From positions 1 to 64,000 of the forward strand of contig CAYPFR010000009.1 in the NCBI GenBank assembly GCA_964410285.1: 64,000 bases of DNA, read 5' to 3'. Made by a program: the position numbers and the translations under genes. Shown here one piece after another: positions 52,736 through 61,678 of the stretch (position 1 is its first letter; each line of letters starts with the position of its first letter). The stretch comes from Fretibacter sp964410285 (GTDB lineage Bacteria; Pseudomonadota; Alphaproteobacteria; Caulobacterales; Maricaulaceae). The notes under the pieces were generated by a model that was not told the origin of the DNA, ran no database searches, and saw only the letters and a program-made list of their open reading frames with translations.

Positions 52736-53482
52736 ATGCCTAGAGATTATGGACATCCTTGGAATGAAGATCGCACAGTCGGTTCTCGCAAAGCTCTAAG
52801 CCAAGCCGAAGTACGGCAGATCAAAGCTCAGTTTACGGATGCTGATTTACATGATCGGTGCTTATTCCTTACTGCAATAGATACAATGCTACGCGCATCG
52901 GATTTGCTCAAATTGCGGGTAAGTGATGTTCAGCACTCTAATGGTGCTATCAAAACCAGTTTTCCGTGGCGTCAGAAGAAAACCGCGAATGGTGTTTATC
53001 CCGTTCTAACGCCATCAACGCAAAAGGCATTGGCGGAGTGGATCAATGATAAAAGTAAGCTACCTGAGCATTTCATATTCACTCGACAGAAATCAACAGA
53101 TGCAGAAGCTATTACGATTGGGTTTTATAGAACACTGGTGAAAAGCTGGATTGAGAGCATCGGAGCTTCGCCAGAATATTATAGCGCCCATTCTCTGAGA
53201 CGCACCAAAGCCACCTTTATGTATGAGCGGGGGATTTCCGTTGAAGTTATTGGGCGGTTACTTGGTCACAAGTCACCCGCGTCAACCATCCGCTATCTTG
53301 GCATAGATGAAGCTCAAGCGCAGAGCGCTGCCCTGACGCACGATATTTTTGGGCGGTCAAAACCCAAAAGGTCATCCGAAATTCCGAAGCTCACAGAAGC
53401 CGAAATTAATAAGATCAGCGATCAAATCTGGCGAAAACTCGCTGACAGATTGCCACAAAATTTGACAGAAAACGGAGAATAG
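52736..53482 (+). CDS. Tyrosine recombinase lacking a core-binding domain
   Basis: 248 residues containing essentially only a catalytic domain. It shows FLTAIDTMLRASDLLKLRVSDV (Arg), YSAHSLRRTKATFMYERG (His-x-x-Arg), LLGHKSPASTIRYLGI (His, nucleophile Tyr), then a charged tail. All key residues are present. It is the shortest of the recombinases here and lacks the N-terminal SAM-like domain, so it may act on DNA with a partner. Divergent from the HTH gene; likely part of the island's mobility or regulation. Confidence 0.85.
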   Translation: MPRDYGHPWNEDRTVGSRKALSQAEVRQIKAQFTDADLHDRCLFLTAIDTMLRASDLLKLRVSDVQHSNGAIKTSFPWRQKKTANGVYPVLTPSTQKALAEWINDKSKLPEHFIFTRQKSTDAEAITIGFYRTLVKSWIESIGASPEYYSAHSLRRTKATFMYERGISVEVIGRLLGHKSPASTIRYLGIDEAQAQSAALTHDIFGRSKPKRSSEIPKLTEAEINKISDQIWRKLADRLPQNLTENGE

Positions 53483-53491
53483 GTAGCCTTT

Positions 53492-53863
53492 ATGGTACTT
53501 AATACTCAATTCATGGGAAAACTTCGAACTACGGTTATGTCGGCAATGGCAGGGCTAACTTTAGCTGGATGCAATGAGGCGAATGCGGAAGATAATACGC
53601 AGGCAGAAGTGCAGAAAGTTGCAGCGGTTGTCGAGACAACAAAGGTGACGCGGGATCAGTGTATTGCCCTCGCAACGAAAGCGGAAAAGCTTGAGTGTAT
53701 GAAACAACTTAGAGCTCAGAGACGTGCTGAAATCACCACGAAAACAGAAGTGCTTGAAAAAGAAAAGACTGAGGGTGACAAATTAGATGCAACTATCGAT
53801 GTGTTAAATAAAGAAATAGATGCTGTTTATGTTGAAGCGGCACAAAAGAGTGGCACCCAGTAA
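53492..53863 (+). CDS. Putative lipoprotein with coiled coil
   Basis: 123 residues. A hydrophobic start ends in the lipobox LTLAGC (Cys at about 27), followed by a charged helical region with likely coiled coil (AQRRAEITTKTEVLEKEKTEGDKLDATIDVLNKEIDAVYVEA). One Cys pair (QCIALATKAEKLECMKQL) is present. Family unknown. It begins nine bases after the recombinase stop. An AGG precedes the ATG at 53492; an ATG at 53513 is an alternative. Confidence 0.65.
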   Translation: MVLNTQFMGKLRTTVMSAMAGLTLAGCNEANAEDNTQAEVQKVAAVVETTKVTRDQCIALATKAEKLECMKQLRAQRRAEITTKTEVLEKEKTEGDKLDATIDVLNKEIDAVYVEAAQKSGTQ

Positions 53864-53915
53864 GCACGTTTTGATTTATTCGCATTAATTACTCATTTCT
53901 GGTATAATAGCTGGA

Positions 53916-55361
53916 ATGAGCTTTTCTGAAACCGCTCACGAAGCCTCAAATACCCAAACTGTTTCTGCTCAAGAACAACTGGAAGGATTGAAATTTGCGA
54001 CGACGCAAGAGAGGGCTAACCTCAATAGTGATGTGATAAATCAATTTCCTGATGTACCACAGATAGCGGTGGAATATTTGGCGGTTAATTGCCCAAGGCC
54101 TGAACATTTGCCCTTGGCTTTGCAAAAAGTGCAGCAGTTACTCAAGTCTGATCCAACAGCGCTGGATGACCCTGATCTCGCAGAATTTGAGTTAGATGAA
54201 TGCTTAGCTCAAGCTGAAATTGCGGCTATAGATGCTGCGACCGAAACAGAAAAAAGTAATAATGAAGAGAAACACGCAAGAGTTGATGTGTTAAGTATTG
54301 TCAGAGATGTTTCTAAAGAAGCGGCGCAAAAGGGTGGTGGCGTTGACGCTATAATCAAAACAACACGCGCTGCTTTAGAAGCCCATGAGGGTCTGAAAAC
54401 CCCCGAAGCCAAAGAAATAGCATTCGCTAAAATCAACCAAGTCGAAGCGATGCTCGCTGAAATGCGTGGTGTATTTTCTGATCCAGAAGGACAAGCGGCC
54501 TTCGAACAAATCTTAGCTAAGAGTTCGATTGATCTCACAGCAGATAGTTTAGGTCAGTCTTTTGCGCCCGTACTTGCTCAAGTGGAAGCTTCGAACGCGA
54601 TTTCACAAACAGATAAAACCCGTCTGCGCATGATCGTGACAGGTTCAGAGGTGCAGGATGTTTTGAGTGAAAAATCAGAAGATGGAGAATATGTACATAA
54701 TGAGCAAAACAAACGGCAAATCCGTTCTGGTGTAGAGGGTTATACCGAACCATCTGGACGACAGATCATTGAGGCGAAAGCAGGAGACCACATTGTCACG
54801 AAAGACGTGTCAGGCTGGTCAGGTGAAGATGTAGGCTTGTTAGTCGAGTTGATGCACTACTGGAACGTGACGGAAAGCAACGGGACAACAGGTTTTGTGG
54901 AAAATATCTATCAAGTAGATTTTTCTGTACTCGATAGTGGCGGCGCTTTTGATCCACTAACAGTGAAAAAGTTCCAGCAAATTATTAGTCATATGACGGG
55001 TGGTTTCGCGGGGTATGATGGTGACATGGAAAACTTCGAAGAGAAGCAACAGCTCATTCAAAACCAAAGCCGATTACTCTCCGATACGCAAACCGCCTTT
55101 GGTTGGGAAAATAATCAAGAGGGGACAAGTAAGGTGTTAAAGCGCCTTGGCGTCTGGAATGAAGACGGTCATCCGAATATGGACGTTATAAAGTCATTTG
55201 GGGATTACACACAACGCTACTATGCGGCTGGTACTCCTAATCAAGCTGATCTTGTTGATTATCTTTATCAACAAAACCCTGAGCGGGTTAGGCCACTAAC
55301 AGACAGAGAACGTGAAACGATGTCCGTGAACTTTGAGGCACCTAAATCCTCCGCCGCTTAA
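53916..55361 (+). CDS. Hypothetical protein, 481 aa
   Basis: Acidic, soluble, no signal peptide or TM helix. The N-terminal half is helical (QEQLEGLKFATTQERANLNSDV, EYLAVNCPRPEHLPLALQKVQQLL); the C-terminal half has mixed patterns (IIEAKAGDHIVTKDVSGWSGEDVGLLVELMHYWNVTES). I do not recognise the family. It forms a same-strand pair with the next gene (nine bases apart), so the two products probably work together. No catalytic signature is visible. Confidence 0.65.
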   Translation: MSFSETAHEASNTQTVSAQEQLEGLKFATTQERANLNSDVINQFPDVPQIAVEYLAVNCPRPEHLPLALQKVQQLLKSDPTALDDPDLAEFELDECLAQAEIAAIDAATETEKSNNEEKHARVDVLSIVRDVSKEAAQKGGGVDAIIKTTRAALEAHEGLKTPEAKEIAFAKINQVEAMLAEMRGVFSDPEGQAAFEQILAKSSIDLTADSLGQSFAPVLAQVEASNAISQTDKTRLRMIVTGSEVQDVLSEKSEDGEYVHNEQNKRQIRSGVEGYTEPSGRQIIEAKAGDHIVTKDVSGWSGEDVGLLVELMHYWNVTESNGTTGFVENIYQVDFSVLDSGGAFDPLTVKKFQQIISHMTGGFAGYDGDMENFEEKQQLIQNQSRLLSDTQTAFGWENNQEGTSKVLKRLGVWNEDGHPNMDVIKSFGDYTQRYYAAGTPNQADLVDYLYQQNPERVRPLTDRERETMSVNFEAPKSSAA

Positions 55362-55370
55362 TCTCATTGA

Positions 55371-56444
55371 ATGAACCAAACGCAAAAGGCTTTTGATGAC
55401 TTTCTACTGAAAACGGGCAGTGACCTTTTTCAAAGTTATAGTAATGACCGTGAGAAAGAAGAGAGCCGTCAACGCATTGTGGGACATATCAAAACTGCTA
55501 GCAAATTCTTACAAGCTTCTGATGCTAAGAGCTTAGAACATGTATTGGCTTTAGTGACCTTATGCCATGCTTATAAAGCCTTGGCGGTTTTTGATTGGAA
55601 CTGGGAAACCAAAATTGATCTTGATGCGCTTAGGCAGTTTATCGAATGTCTGACGATCCTTGGTGATATTTCTAATCTATCCGAAAAATCAAAGTCTTAC
55701 ATTGCCGAACAACGACTGTGGGCGTGTGAACGTTATCGGCGAGCACTTTCAGAGCGGGATGATGAAACCATTGACCAGTTTAGCGTCGATATACTCGATG
55801 ACATTGTTGATCAGGACTTTGTAAAGGTCGTTGCGGAGAAGTCTCGTATCATTCATTCCGAAAAGGTTGAAGATGTTTTGTATCATGCACTTTACGAGCG
55901 GCGTGTCGGAACAAAAGTCAATATGGATGCTACACCATTAGAGAGTTGGTGGCGTGATGATGTTGATGATCGTTCGGTCTTTCTTTTGAGAAAAATTCGT
56001 CTTGGGAAAGACTTCTATTCTAACTCCATTTGGCAATGGCAGTTTGAAACCATGTTGCGCTCAATTGCTACCAGCTTTCAGAATGAAAGCTGTAAATTTA
56101 TTGTTGAGCGAATTGCCATGAAGCAGAAGATTTTTTCAGCCCATAAAAGCGGAAAATTTAAGCGCCCTAAAATGGATGAAAGAGTGTTTTGGCTCAGATG
56201 TTGGCGTACGCAATACTATAGGGGCTTTCGGGTCTATGCGGCAGCAATCGCTTTAAAACGAGACTTTGTTGAGACTATCATAGCTGCACCAATTCCTGAC
56301 TCAGAAAAGCTTAAAGCCCTATGCCATCTGCGCCCACTCACTGTGTTCTCAACTGGAGCCATGAAGACCTATGAAGATCATTTGAAGCTCACGATCAAAC
56401 CAGAAATATATCAGCACATTATTTCTGAGTGTATGCTCAAGTGA
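55371..56444 (+). CDS. Hypothetical protein, 357 aa
   Basis: Soluble, mostly helical, rich in Trp (FDWNWETK, PLESWWRDD, SIWQWQFETM, FWLRCWRTQYYRGF). No known motif recognised. The C-terminal part carries a basic helix (AMKQKIFSAHKSGKFKRPKMDERV). It directly follows the 481-residue gene and is probably co-transcribed. Base composition is AT-rich like the rest of the island. Confidence 0.63.
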   Translation: MNQTQKAFDDFLLKTGSDLFQSYSNDREKEESRQRIVGHIKTASKFLQASDAKSLEHVLALVTLCHAYKALAVFDWNWETKIDLDALRQFIECLTILGDISNLSEKSKSYIAEQRLWACERYRRALSERDDETIDQFSVDILDDIVDQDFVKVVAEKSRIIHSEKVEDVLYHALYERRVGTKVNMDATPLESWWRDDVDDRSVFLLRKIRLGKDFYSNSIWQWQFETMLRSIATSFQNESCKFIVERIAMKQKIFSAHKSGKFKRPKMDERVFWLRCWRTQYYRGFRVYAAAIALKRDFVETIIAAPIPDSEKLKALCHLRPLTVFSTGAMKTYEDHLKLTIKPEIYQHIISECMLK

Positions 56445-56499
56445 GTTTTTTGAAAGATGTTTGAATGCATACAGGCAAAGGGCGTAGCATTTGCGTCCC

Positions 56500-56832
56500 A
56501 TGCCAGAAAAAACATCGGCTTCGATTTCTCGTTTAAATGATCTTCTTCGCACTCACGGAATTGGAGGCAAGGTAGTTGCTACCCCCTCCGTTGTCAGTTT
56601 GAGTGCAGATACAAGAGCAGAAGTATTAAACGCTATCCGTAACTTTGACACTTTTTCAGAAGATAATGACCCTTATGGTGAACATGATTTTGGAAGTGTA
56701 GAAGTTTCAGGAGATAAATTCTTCTTCAAAATTGACTATTACGACCCTACTATGGAACGTCATTCAGATAATCCCGCTGATCCAAGTCGAACGTTAAGAG
56801 TTATGATCATTATGCGGGCGGATGAGTATTAG
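56500..56832 (+). CDS. DUF3768 domain protein
   Basis: About 110 residues with the DUF3768 pattern: LNDLLRTHGIGGKVV, then FDTFSEDNDPYGEHDFGSVEV, FFFKIDYYDP and the closing LRVMIIMRADEY. DUF3768 proteins are small, of unknown function, and frequent on alphaproteobacterial plasmids and islands. The frame opens at TTG 56491, but the ATG at 56500 is more likely. It lies 95 bases before the methyltransferase gene. Confidence 0.8.
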   Translation: MPEKTSASISRLNDLLRTHGIGGKVVATPSVVSLSADTRAEVLNAIRNFDTFSEDNDPYGEHDFGSVEVSGDKFFFKIDYYDPTMERHSDNPADPSRTLRVMIIMRADEY

Positions 56833-56912
56833 ATAAATAGTTTTGACGCTTAGAAAAGAATTGCAGCTTTTGAGCGAGCTATATACAATTATTTACAACT
56901 AGGAATCACTCA

Positions 56913-56930
56913 ATGACTATGACGCAATGA
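56913..56930 (+). other. Five-codon minicistron coupled to the methyltransferase gene
   Basis: ATG-ACT-ATG-ACG-CAA-TGA. Its TGA overlaps the ATG of the methyltransferase at 56927, and AGGA at 56901 is the only ribosome-binding-like site upstream. Ribosomes may reach the methyltransferase start by re-initiation. Too short to judge by composition. Confidence 0.35.
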
Positions 56931-57961
56931 AAATTGAAGCGATCGACCTCTTTTGCGGAATCGGCGGCTTAACTTACGGCCTTCGTAAGGCAAAAATTGA
57001 TGTTCTGGCCGGGATGGATAATGATGAAAGTTGTTCTGTGCCTTATGAGCGCAACAATGATAGTAAATTTATTGCCGCTGATGTGTCAGAGTACGACTTC
57101 AATAAACTAAAGCCGATATATTCAAAAGACAGCATTAAGGTATTAGTTGGTTGTGCGCCGTGCCAGCCGTTTTCTTCTCATTCTTTCAAACAGAAAAATA
57201 AAGAACTGGATACTCGTTGGACTTTAATAGATTATTTTTTGGAGGCTGTTCGTATTTTAAACCCTCATGTTATTTCAATGGAAAACGTAAGAGGAATCAC
57301 AAAAACCAAAATCTATGAAAGTTTCGTCGAAAGCCTTCAAGCAATGGGCTATGAGGTGAAAGCGAAGGTTGTTTACTGTCCTGATTACGGGATACCTCAG
57401 AGTAGGAGTCGCCTTGTTTTACTTGGTTCTAAACTAGGAAAAATAGAACTTCCTGAGAAGACGCATAAAAAAGGCAAATACAAAACTGTTCGAGATGTCC
57501 TTGGAAAGTTGCCTCCGCTTGAAGCGGGTGAGCAAGATTCTAAAGATATTGTTCATACGACTAGACGATTATCTGACTTAAATTTAGAGCGGATGAAACA
57601 GTCTAAACCAAATGGATCTTGGAAGGATTGGGATAAAAAATTACTCCCGAATTGCTATAAAAAAGAAAGCGGTAAAACTTACGTTTCAGTTTATGGGCGT
57701 ATGTCGTGGGATGATGTTTCGCCAACTATGACCACTCAATTTACAAGTTACGGATCAGGGCGTTTTGGTCATCCCGAGCAGAATCGAGCATTAACTTTGA
57801 GAGAAGGTGCAATCCTCCAAACCTTTCCAAAGGGGTATGACTTTGGAGATAGAATTCTAATGACACATACTAGTCGGCATATTGGTAACGCAGTCCCGCC
57901 ACGATTAGGTTTTGTAATAGGGAAAGCAATTCAGAAGCACATAAAGGAAATGAATGTCTGA
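56927..57961 (+). CDS. C5-cytosine DNA methyltransferase
   Basis: 344 residues with all main C5-MTase motifs: I, DLFCGIGGLTYGL; IV, GCAPCQPFSS with the catalytic Cys; VI, MENVRG; VIII, QSRSRLVLLG; IX, RMSWDDVSPTMTT; X, HIGNAVPPRLG. It methylates cytosine C5 in duplex DNA; the recognition site cannot be read. The end overlaps the next gene by eight bases, so the two are expressed together. There is no endonuclease gene of a standard type beside it, which makes the ATPase/HEPN-like partner the likely effector. Confidence 0.95.
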   Translation: MKIEAIDLFCGIGGLTYGLRKAKIDVLAGMDNDESCSVPYERNNDSKFIAADVSEYDFNKLKPIYSKDSIKVLVGCAPCQPFSSHSFKQKNKELDTRWTLIDYFLEAVRILNPHVISMENVRGITKTKIYESFVESLQAMGYEVKAKVVYCPDYGIPQSRSRLVLLGSKLGKIELPEKTHKKGKYKTVRDVLGKLPPLEAGEQDSKDIVHTTRRLSDLNLERMKQSKPNGSWKDWDKKLLPNCYKKESGKTYVSVYGRMSWDDVSPTMTTQFTSYGSGRFGHPEQNRALTLREGAILQTFPKGYDFGDRILMTHTSRHIGNAVPPRLGFVIGKAIQKHIKEMNV

Positions 57962-59618
57962 TACTTCCGACTCTGCTTTTCAATTTGAAATATCTTTAAG
58001 TGTACTAAATCACTTAGGAAGAAACTTATACCGTAATTTTATTACAGTATTGGGAGAAGCTATCTCTAATTCTTGGGATGCTGATGCAAAGAATGTTTGG
58101 ATAACAATTGATCGAGAAAAGTCCACCTTTGCTATCAAAGATGATGGCAAGGGAATGAACAGTGATGATTTTCAAAAAAAGTTCCTCAAAATTGGATATT
58201 CAAAGCGCGCAGATGGAGAAACAAAAACAAAGTCCGCAAGACCATTCATTGGAGCGAAAGGTATAGGAAAATTAGCCCTACTTTCGTGTGCAAACCGAAT
58301 ATCAATTTTCTCAAAAACCGCTGATACCGATTACACTGGCGGCACTATTGATAACGGAGGCCTGGACGATGCCATTAAAAATGATCTTATTCCTCAGGAT
58401 TACCCATTAGAAGATTTAAATTTTGAACTAATTGATGCGCTTAAGGAGGGGCACGATAAAGGGACGATTATTGTTTTTGAAGAGACGAAAGAGCAACTCA
58501 GAAATTCTATAGCTCACATAAAAAAGCTTTTGGCTATGAGTTTCCGGTTCACACTTTTGGATAAAGAGTTTTCAATATATGTTAATGGCGAAGAAGTTGG
58601 AATAAATGATCTACAAGGCTTAATAGATTCCAGCGAATTTCTTTGGCTGATAAACCAATTCGAAGATGATTACATTCAGGAACTAAAAAGCCTCAAGTCT
58701 GATGCAAATACTCTGACTACTACGTTAGCAGTTAAAGGGTTTATAGCTTCTGTGGAGAAGCCTCGGCATCTTAAAATTACTGGAACAGATGAAAGAGCTA
58801 CGATTGATCTTTTTGTAAATGGTCGAATTCGTGAAAAAAATATTCTTAGACATATTCCGACTCAAAGAATTATAGAAAGCTATATCTATGGACAAATTCA
58901 TTTCGATTCTATGGATCAAATCGGAGTTGACCCTTTCACCAGTAGTAGAGAAGGTGTCGTAGAAGACGATGAGAACTTTCAAGCACTTTTAGAATATCTA
59001 AAAAAAGAAGCATTGCCTCCAATTATGGATGAGTGGGACGAGCTGCGTCTGGCGAGAGGCGATACTGGAGATGATGAAAACACCAAACGAAAATCCAAAA
59101 AGGATCGTAAAGCAAGGGATTTATATGCTGCAGCAAAAGAAGAATATGAACCTGAACCTGATGATCCAAATAAAGATCAAGTTGATACATGGTTGAGCGA
59201 GCTGAGGCCCGATGCAGAATTTAACCTGTCAGCATATGCTGATTGTTTTCTTTCAGAAAATCTGGTTCGTAAATACATTGCTTCGCAGGGTATAGAGCCT
59301 GGAACTGGCGCTAAAGGACGAGCAAAACAGTGGAAAGATCGTGAAGCGGTTAGAAAAGGGGAAGCGAACATTAGCTATCCAATCAGAAAAACTGAAGATG
59401 ATCTCAATTATTTAGATATGAACGATCTCGCCTATACTGCTGAGGGTAGCAAGGGGAAAACTAGCACGCAATCGCTTTGGACTGACGCAATCAATTATAG
59501 GCCTGTTAGAAATGTGGTCGGGCATACTGGACTGCTGACTAAAAATGCTAAAAATCATTTGTCCCTCACTTTTGAGAATATTAAAGGAAGAGTGCGATCC
59601 CTTATTTCGGGAAAGTAA
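57954..59618 (+). CDS. GHKL (MutL/MORC/Hsp90-type) ATPase with C-terminal HEPN-like segment
   Basis: 554 residues. The N-terminal Bergerat-fold ATPase has motif I GEAISNSWDADA (Glu35, Asn39, Asp42), motif II DDGKGM (63-68) with IGYSKR where MutL has a TSK motif, and motif III FIGAKGIGKLALL (98-110). A middle S5-like region and a charged linker follow (about 370-400). The last 130 residues are helical and contain LNYLDMNDLAY and RPVRNVVGH (Arg519, His524), an Rx4H motif in the RN-x-x-x-H form of HEPN ribonucleases. The HEPN call rests on pattern only. It overlaps the cytosine methyltransferase gene by eight bases. MutL/MORC-like ATPases linked to restriction-modification systems are known, so a defence role is likely. 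Confidence 0.8.
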   Translation: MSDTSDSAFQFEISLSVLNHLGRNLYRNFITVLGEAISNSWDADAKNVWITIDREKSTFAIKDDGKGMNSDDFQKKFLKIGYSKRADGETKTKSARPFIGAKGIGKLALLSCANRISIFSKTADTDYTGGTIDNGGLDDAIKNDLIPQDYPLEDLNFELIDALKEGHDKGTIIVFEETKEQLRNSIAHIKKLLAMSFRFTLLDKEFSIYVNGEEVGINDLQGLIDSSEFLWLINQFEDDYIQELKSLKSDANTLTTTLAVKGFIASVEKPRHLKITGTDERATIDLFVNGRIREKNILRHIPTQRIIESYIYGQIHFDSMDQIGVDPFTSSREGVVEDDENFQALLEYLKKEALPPIMDEWDELRLARGDTGDDENTKRKSKKDRKARDLYAAAKEEYEPEPDDPNKDQVDTWLSELRPDAEFNLSAYADCFLSENLVRKYIASQGIEPGTGAKGRAKQWKDREAVRKGEANISYPIRKTEDDLNYLDMNDLAYTAEGSKGKTSTQSLWTDAINYRPVRNVVGHTGLLTKNAKNHLSLTFENIKGRVRSLISGK

Positions 59619-59736
59619 AAACCCTAATCATTTGAACTATTACATGAGGCAATGCCATAGATTTGCAGTTTCGGGAACTAATTATAGATCAGTGTTTCTT
59701 GTGTAAATTTGGAAAATTATTAACGGGAAAATATGC

Positions 59737-60138
59737 ATGTCAACGCCATTTAAACAAATTCTAAATTCTTTGCTTCTAGTATTGTGCCTTCTGAGTAATG
59801 CGTCATGTAAAGCCTCCTACGCTGATCCTAGTGCTAAGGAAACTGAAGCTATTGTATCGAACCAGATAAGTCCTCAATCTACTTATTTAGCTATAACTTT
59901 TGATTGGGTCGATTCTAATGCTATTCAGATTGGCGATTCATTTTACAGCTTTAGGAATAATCAGCTACCATACCAGTTCTCTGAAAATGAATATATCTCC
60001 GATAATTATGGGGGAGTTACTTTTACGGGATATGTGGATAAGATCGAACACGGCATTCAATATGTTGGGCATCTAAACGAATGGCAACACAGCACGATTA
60101 TCACAATGCGAGATAGTACGCGTGTCGATACGCCATAG
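59737..60138 (+). CDS. Hypothetical secreted or lipoprotein
   Basis: 133 residues with a hydrophobic N-terminus (ILNSLLLVLCLLSNASCKAS) whose NASC could be a lipobox. The mature part is short and beta-rich (TFDWVDSNAIQIGDSFYSF, GGVTFTGYVDKIEHGIQYVGHL). Family not recognised. Convergent with the beta-propeller gene twelve bases away. AT-rich. Confidence 0.6.
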   Translation: MSTPFKQILNSLLLVLCLLSNASCKASYADPSAKETEAIVSNQISPQSTYLAITFDWVDSNAIQIGDSFYSFRNNQLPYQFSENEYISDNYGGVTFTGYVDKIEHGIQYVGHLNEWQHSTIITMRDSTRVDTP

Positions 60139-60150
60139 TGTCAGCGTAAA

Positions 60151-61143
60151 TTATCGCCAATCTGAAACCATCATAGTGTTCTGTGTTCCTGCTAATAACG
60201 TTATGGTACCTGAATTTAAATCTAAAATATGCGGCTGAAAACTCAGAACCGTGCCTTCTGACCTATCAAATATAATTGCAGAATTATCAGGGGCCCATAC
60301 GGGCAAGCTATCTATAAAACCAGAAGGTGGAGATGTTAGTCTTTCAAAATCTGCTGCATGAATGTTTTGTAAATTCATGTAGGGCCTCATTCTATAGATA
60401 CTAAAAGACTCGTTTGCATTATTTTTATCATTACATGCTGCTGCCAACCATTCGTCATCAGAACTCCAGTTTAAGTTTGTACAATAGTGATCGGTTGGAG
60501 TTAGTCGTTTTAGGTTTCCACCTAGATTATCGGCGAGAAATATAGCTCGATCAGTCGTGGTAGACTGTCTGTTGAAGGCTATTTTTGAGCCATCCATACT
60601 GCATCTAGGTTCTGTGTCTATCGCTGTTCCTATAGTTAATTGCTGTATGGATGAACCGTCAATATTCATCTTCATAATAGAACTGTAGCTTCCGTTTATA
60701 TCCCAACGATTGAAAACGACTTTATTCTCAACAGCGCACCAATCTGGTGTCTCATCATCAATTCCATTGTTGTTGGTCAAATTCGTTTGATGGTTCCCCG
60801 AAGGATAGTCCATCACATAAACTTCAACTGTATCTTGATTGCTTTCTCGGTCGCGAACGCTGTCAAAAATTACCTTTGTTCCGTTTAGAGCAAACCTACC
60901 TGAAATGCTGTCGTGTTGCTTAGGGTGTACTGGCGTTGTCAAAATGTTTGAATTTTGATTTCCTAAATCCAGTGATTGAACATTATGAACTTGGTTGTTT
61001 CCGATCCAGTAAGCTACTCCAGAAATTAATATTTCTCCAGTTAAAGGACTGAGTTTTGTACGAGATTCTACTGATTTAAAAGTCAGATAAAAACAACAAC
61101 CAACTACAATAATACTTCCTATAATGATCTTTAGATTTTTCAC
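60151..61143 (-). CDS. TolB-like beta-propeller (PD40) membrane-anchored protein
   Basis: 330 residues. A hydrophobic anchor (IIIGSIIVVGCCFYLTF; IVVGC could be a lipobox) is followed by repeated PD40-type blades: VIFDSVRDRESNQDTVEVYVMDYPSG, VVFNRWDINGSYSSIMKMNIDGS, SKIAFNRQSTTTDRAIFLADNLGG and SAIIFDRSEG. The fold is that of the TolB C-terminal propeller, used for protein contacts. It has no Tol partner genes nearby. Probably periplasmic and surface-interacting; role unknown. Confidence 0.78.
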   Translation of the reverse strand: MKNLKIIIGSIIVVGCCFYLTFKSVESRTKLSPLTGEILISGVAYWIGNNQVHNVQSLDLGNQNSNILTTPVHPKQHDSISGRFALNGTKVIFDSVRDRESNQDTVEVYVMDYPSGNHQTNLTNNNGIDDETPDWCAVENKVVFNRWDINGSYSSIMKMNIDGSSIQQLTIGTAIDTEPRCSMDGSKIAFNRQSTTTDRAIFLADNLGGNLKRLTPTDHYCTNLNWSSDDEWLAAACNDKNNANESFSIYRMRPYMNLQNIHAADFERLTSPPSGFIDSLPVWAPDNSAIIFDRSEGTVLSFQPHILDLNSGTITLLAGTQNTMMVSDWR

Positions 61144-61258
61144 TTAACATCTCCAGAGTTATCAATTAACCTTTAATGAGTGAGCATTCCTGAGTTAAAT
61201 GCGGAAAGCTAAAAATATAAACGAATAATCAAAGTATATGGCGCGTCTATCGCGCGTA

Positions 61259-61678
61259 CTATTTTAAGCTGGCAGGGTTCAAGCAGCTAACGCTCACTGT
61301 TCCACTTACCCTAACTGGCCCTCCTGTTTCATTTGTAAAACTAAGACGATAAATCATATTTTTCGCCTTAGGTGGTGCCCATGGGCCAACAATAGATTGC
61401 TCCCATATAACTATACGCTTATGCCCGTCGGTGAACTGATGCCCGCCACCCGTAGCAAACCATCCGCTTGGACAAGCTGACTCTACGCTTGAGGGCACGC
61501 CCGGTTGGAAAACTTGACGGAACTCTTTTACAAGATATTTTACCTCTATTTGGCTGTTTTCTTGAGTTTTCTCATTAACTTCAGTTTGAGTTATTAAAGG
61601 TGACTGTTCTCCGCCAGAGCAGCCTGCGATAGATAGGCTTAGTAGTGATGTGCCCAGTAGGTTTTTCAATGTAATCAT
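61259..61678 (-). CDS. Hypothetical lipoprotein
   Basis: 139 residues with a clear lipobox (LLSLSIAGC, Cys at about 20) after a short signal. The mature part holds SACPSGWFATGGGHQF and ends VSCLNPASLK, giving two Cys that could pair. Family unknown. Same strand as the propeller gene with a 115-base gap, so a separate or loosely linked unit. AT-rich. Confidence 0.62.
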   Translation of the reverse strand: MITLKNLLGTSLLSLSIAGCSGGEQSPLITQTEVNEKTQENSQIEVKYLVKEFRQVFQPGVPSSVESACPSGWFATGGGHQFTDGHKRIVIWEQSIVGPWAPPKAKNMIYRLSFTNETGGPVRVSGTVSVSCLNPASLK

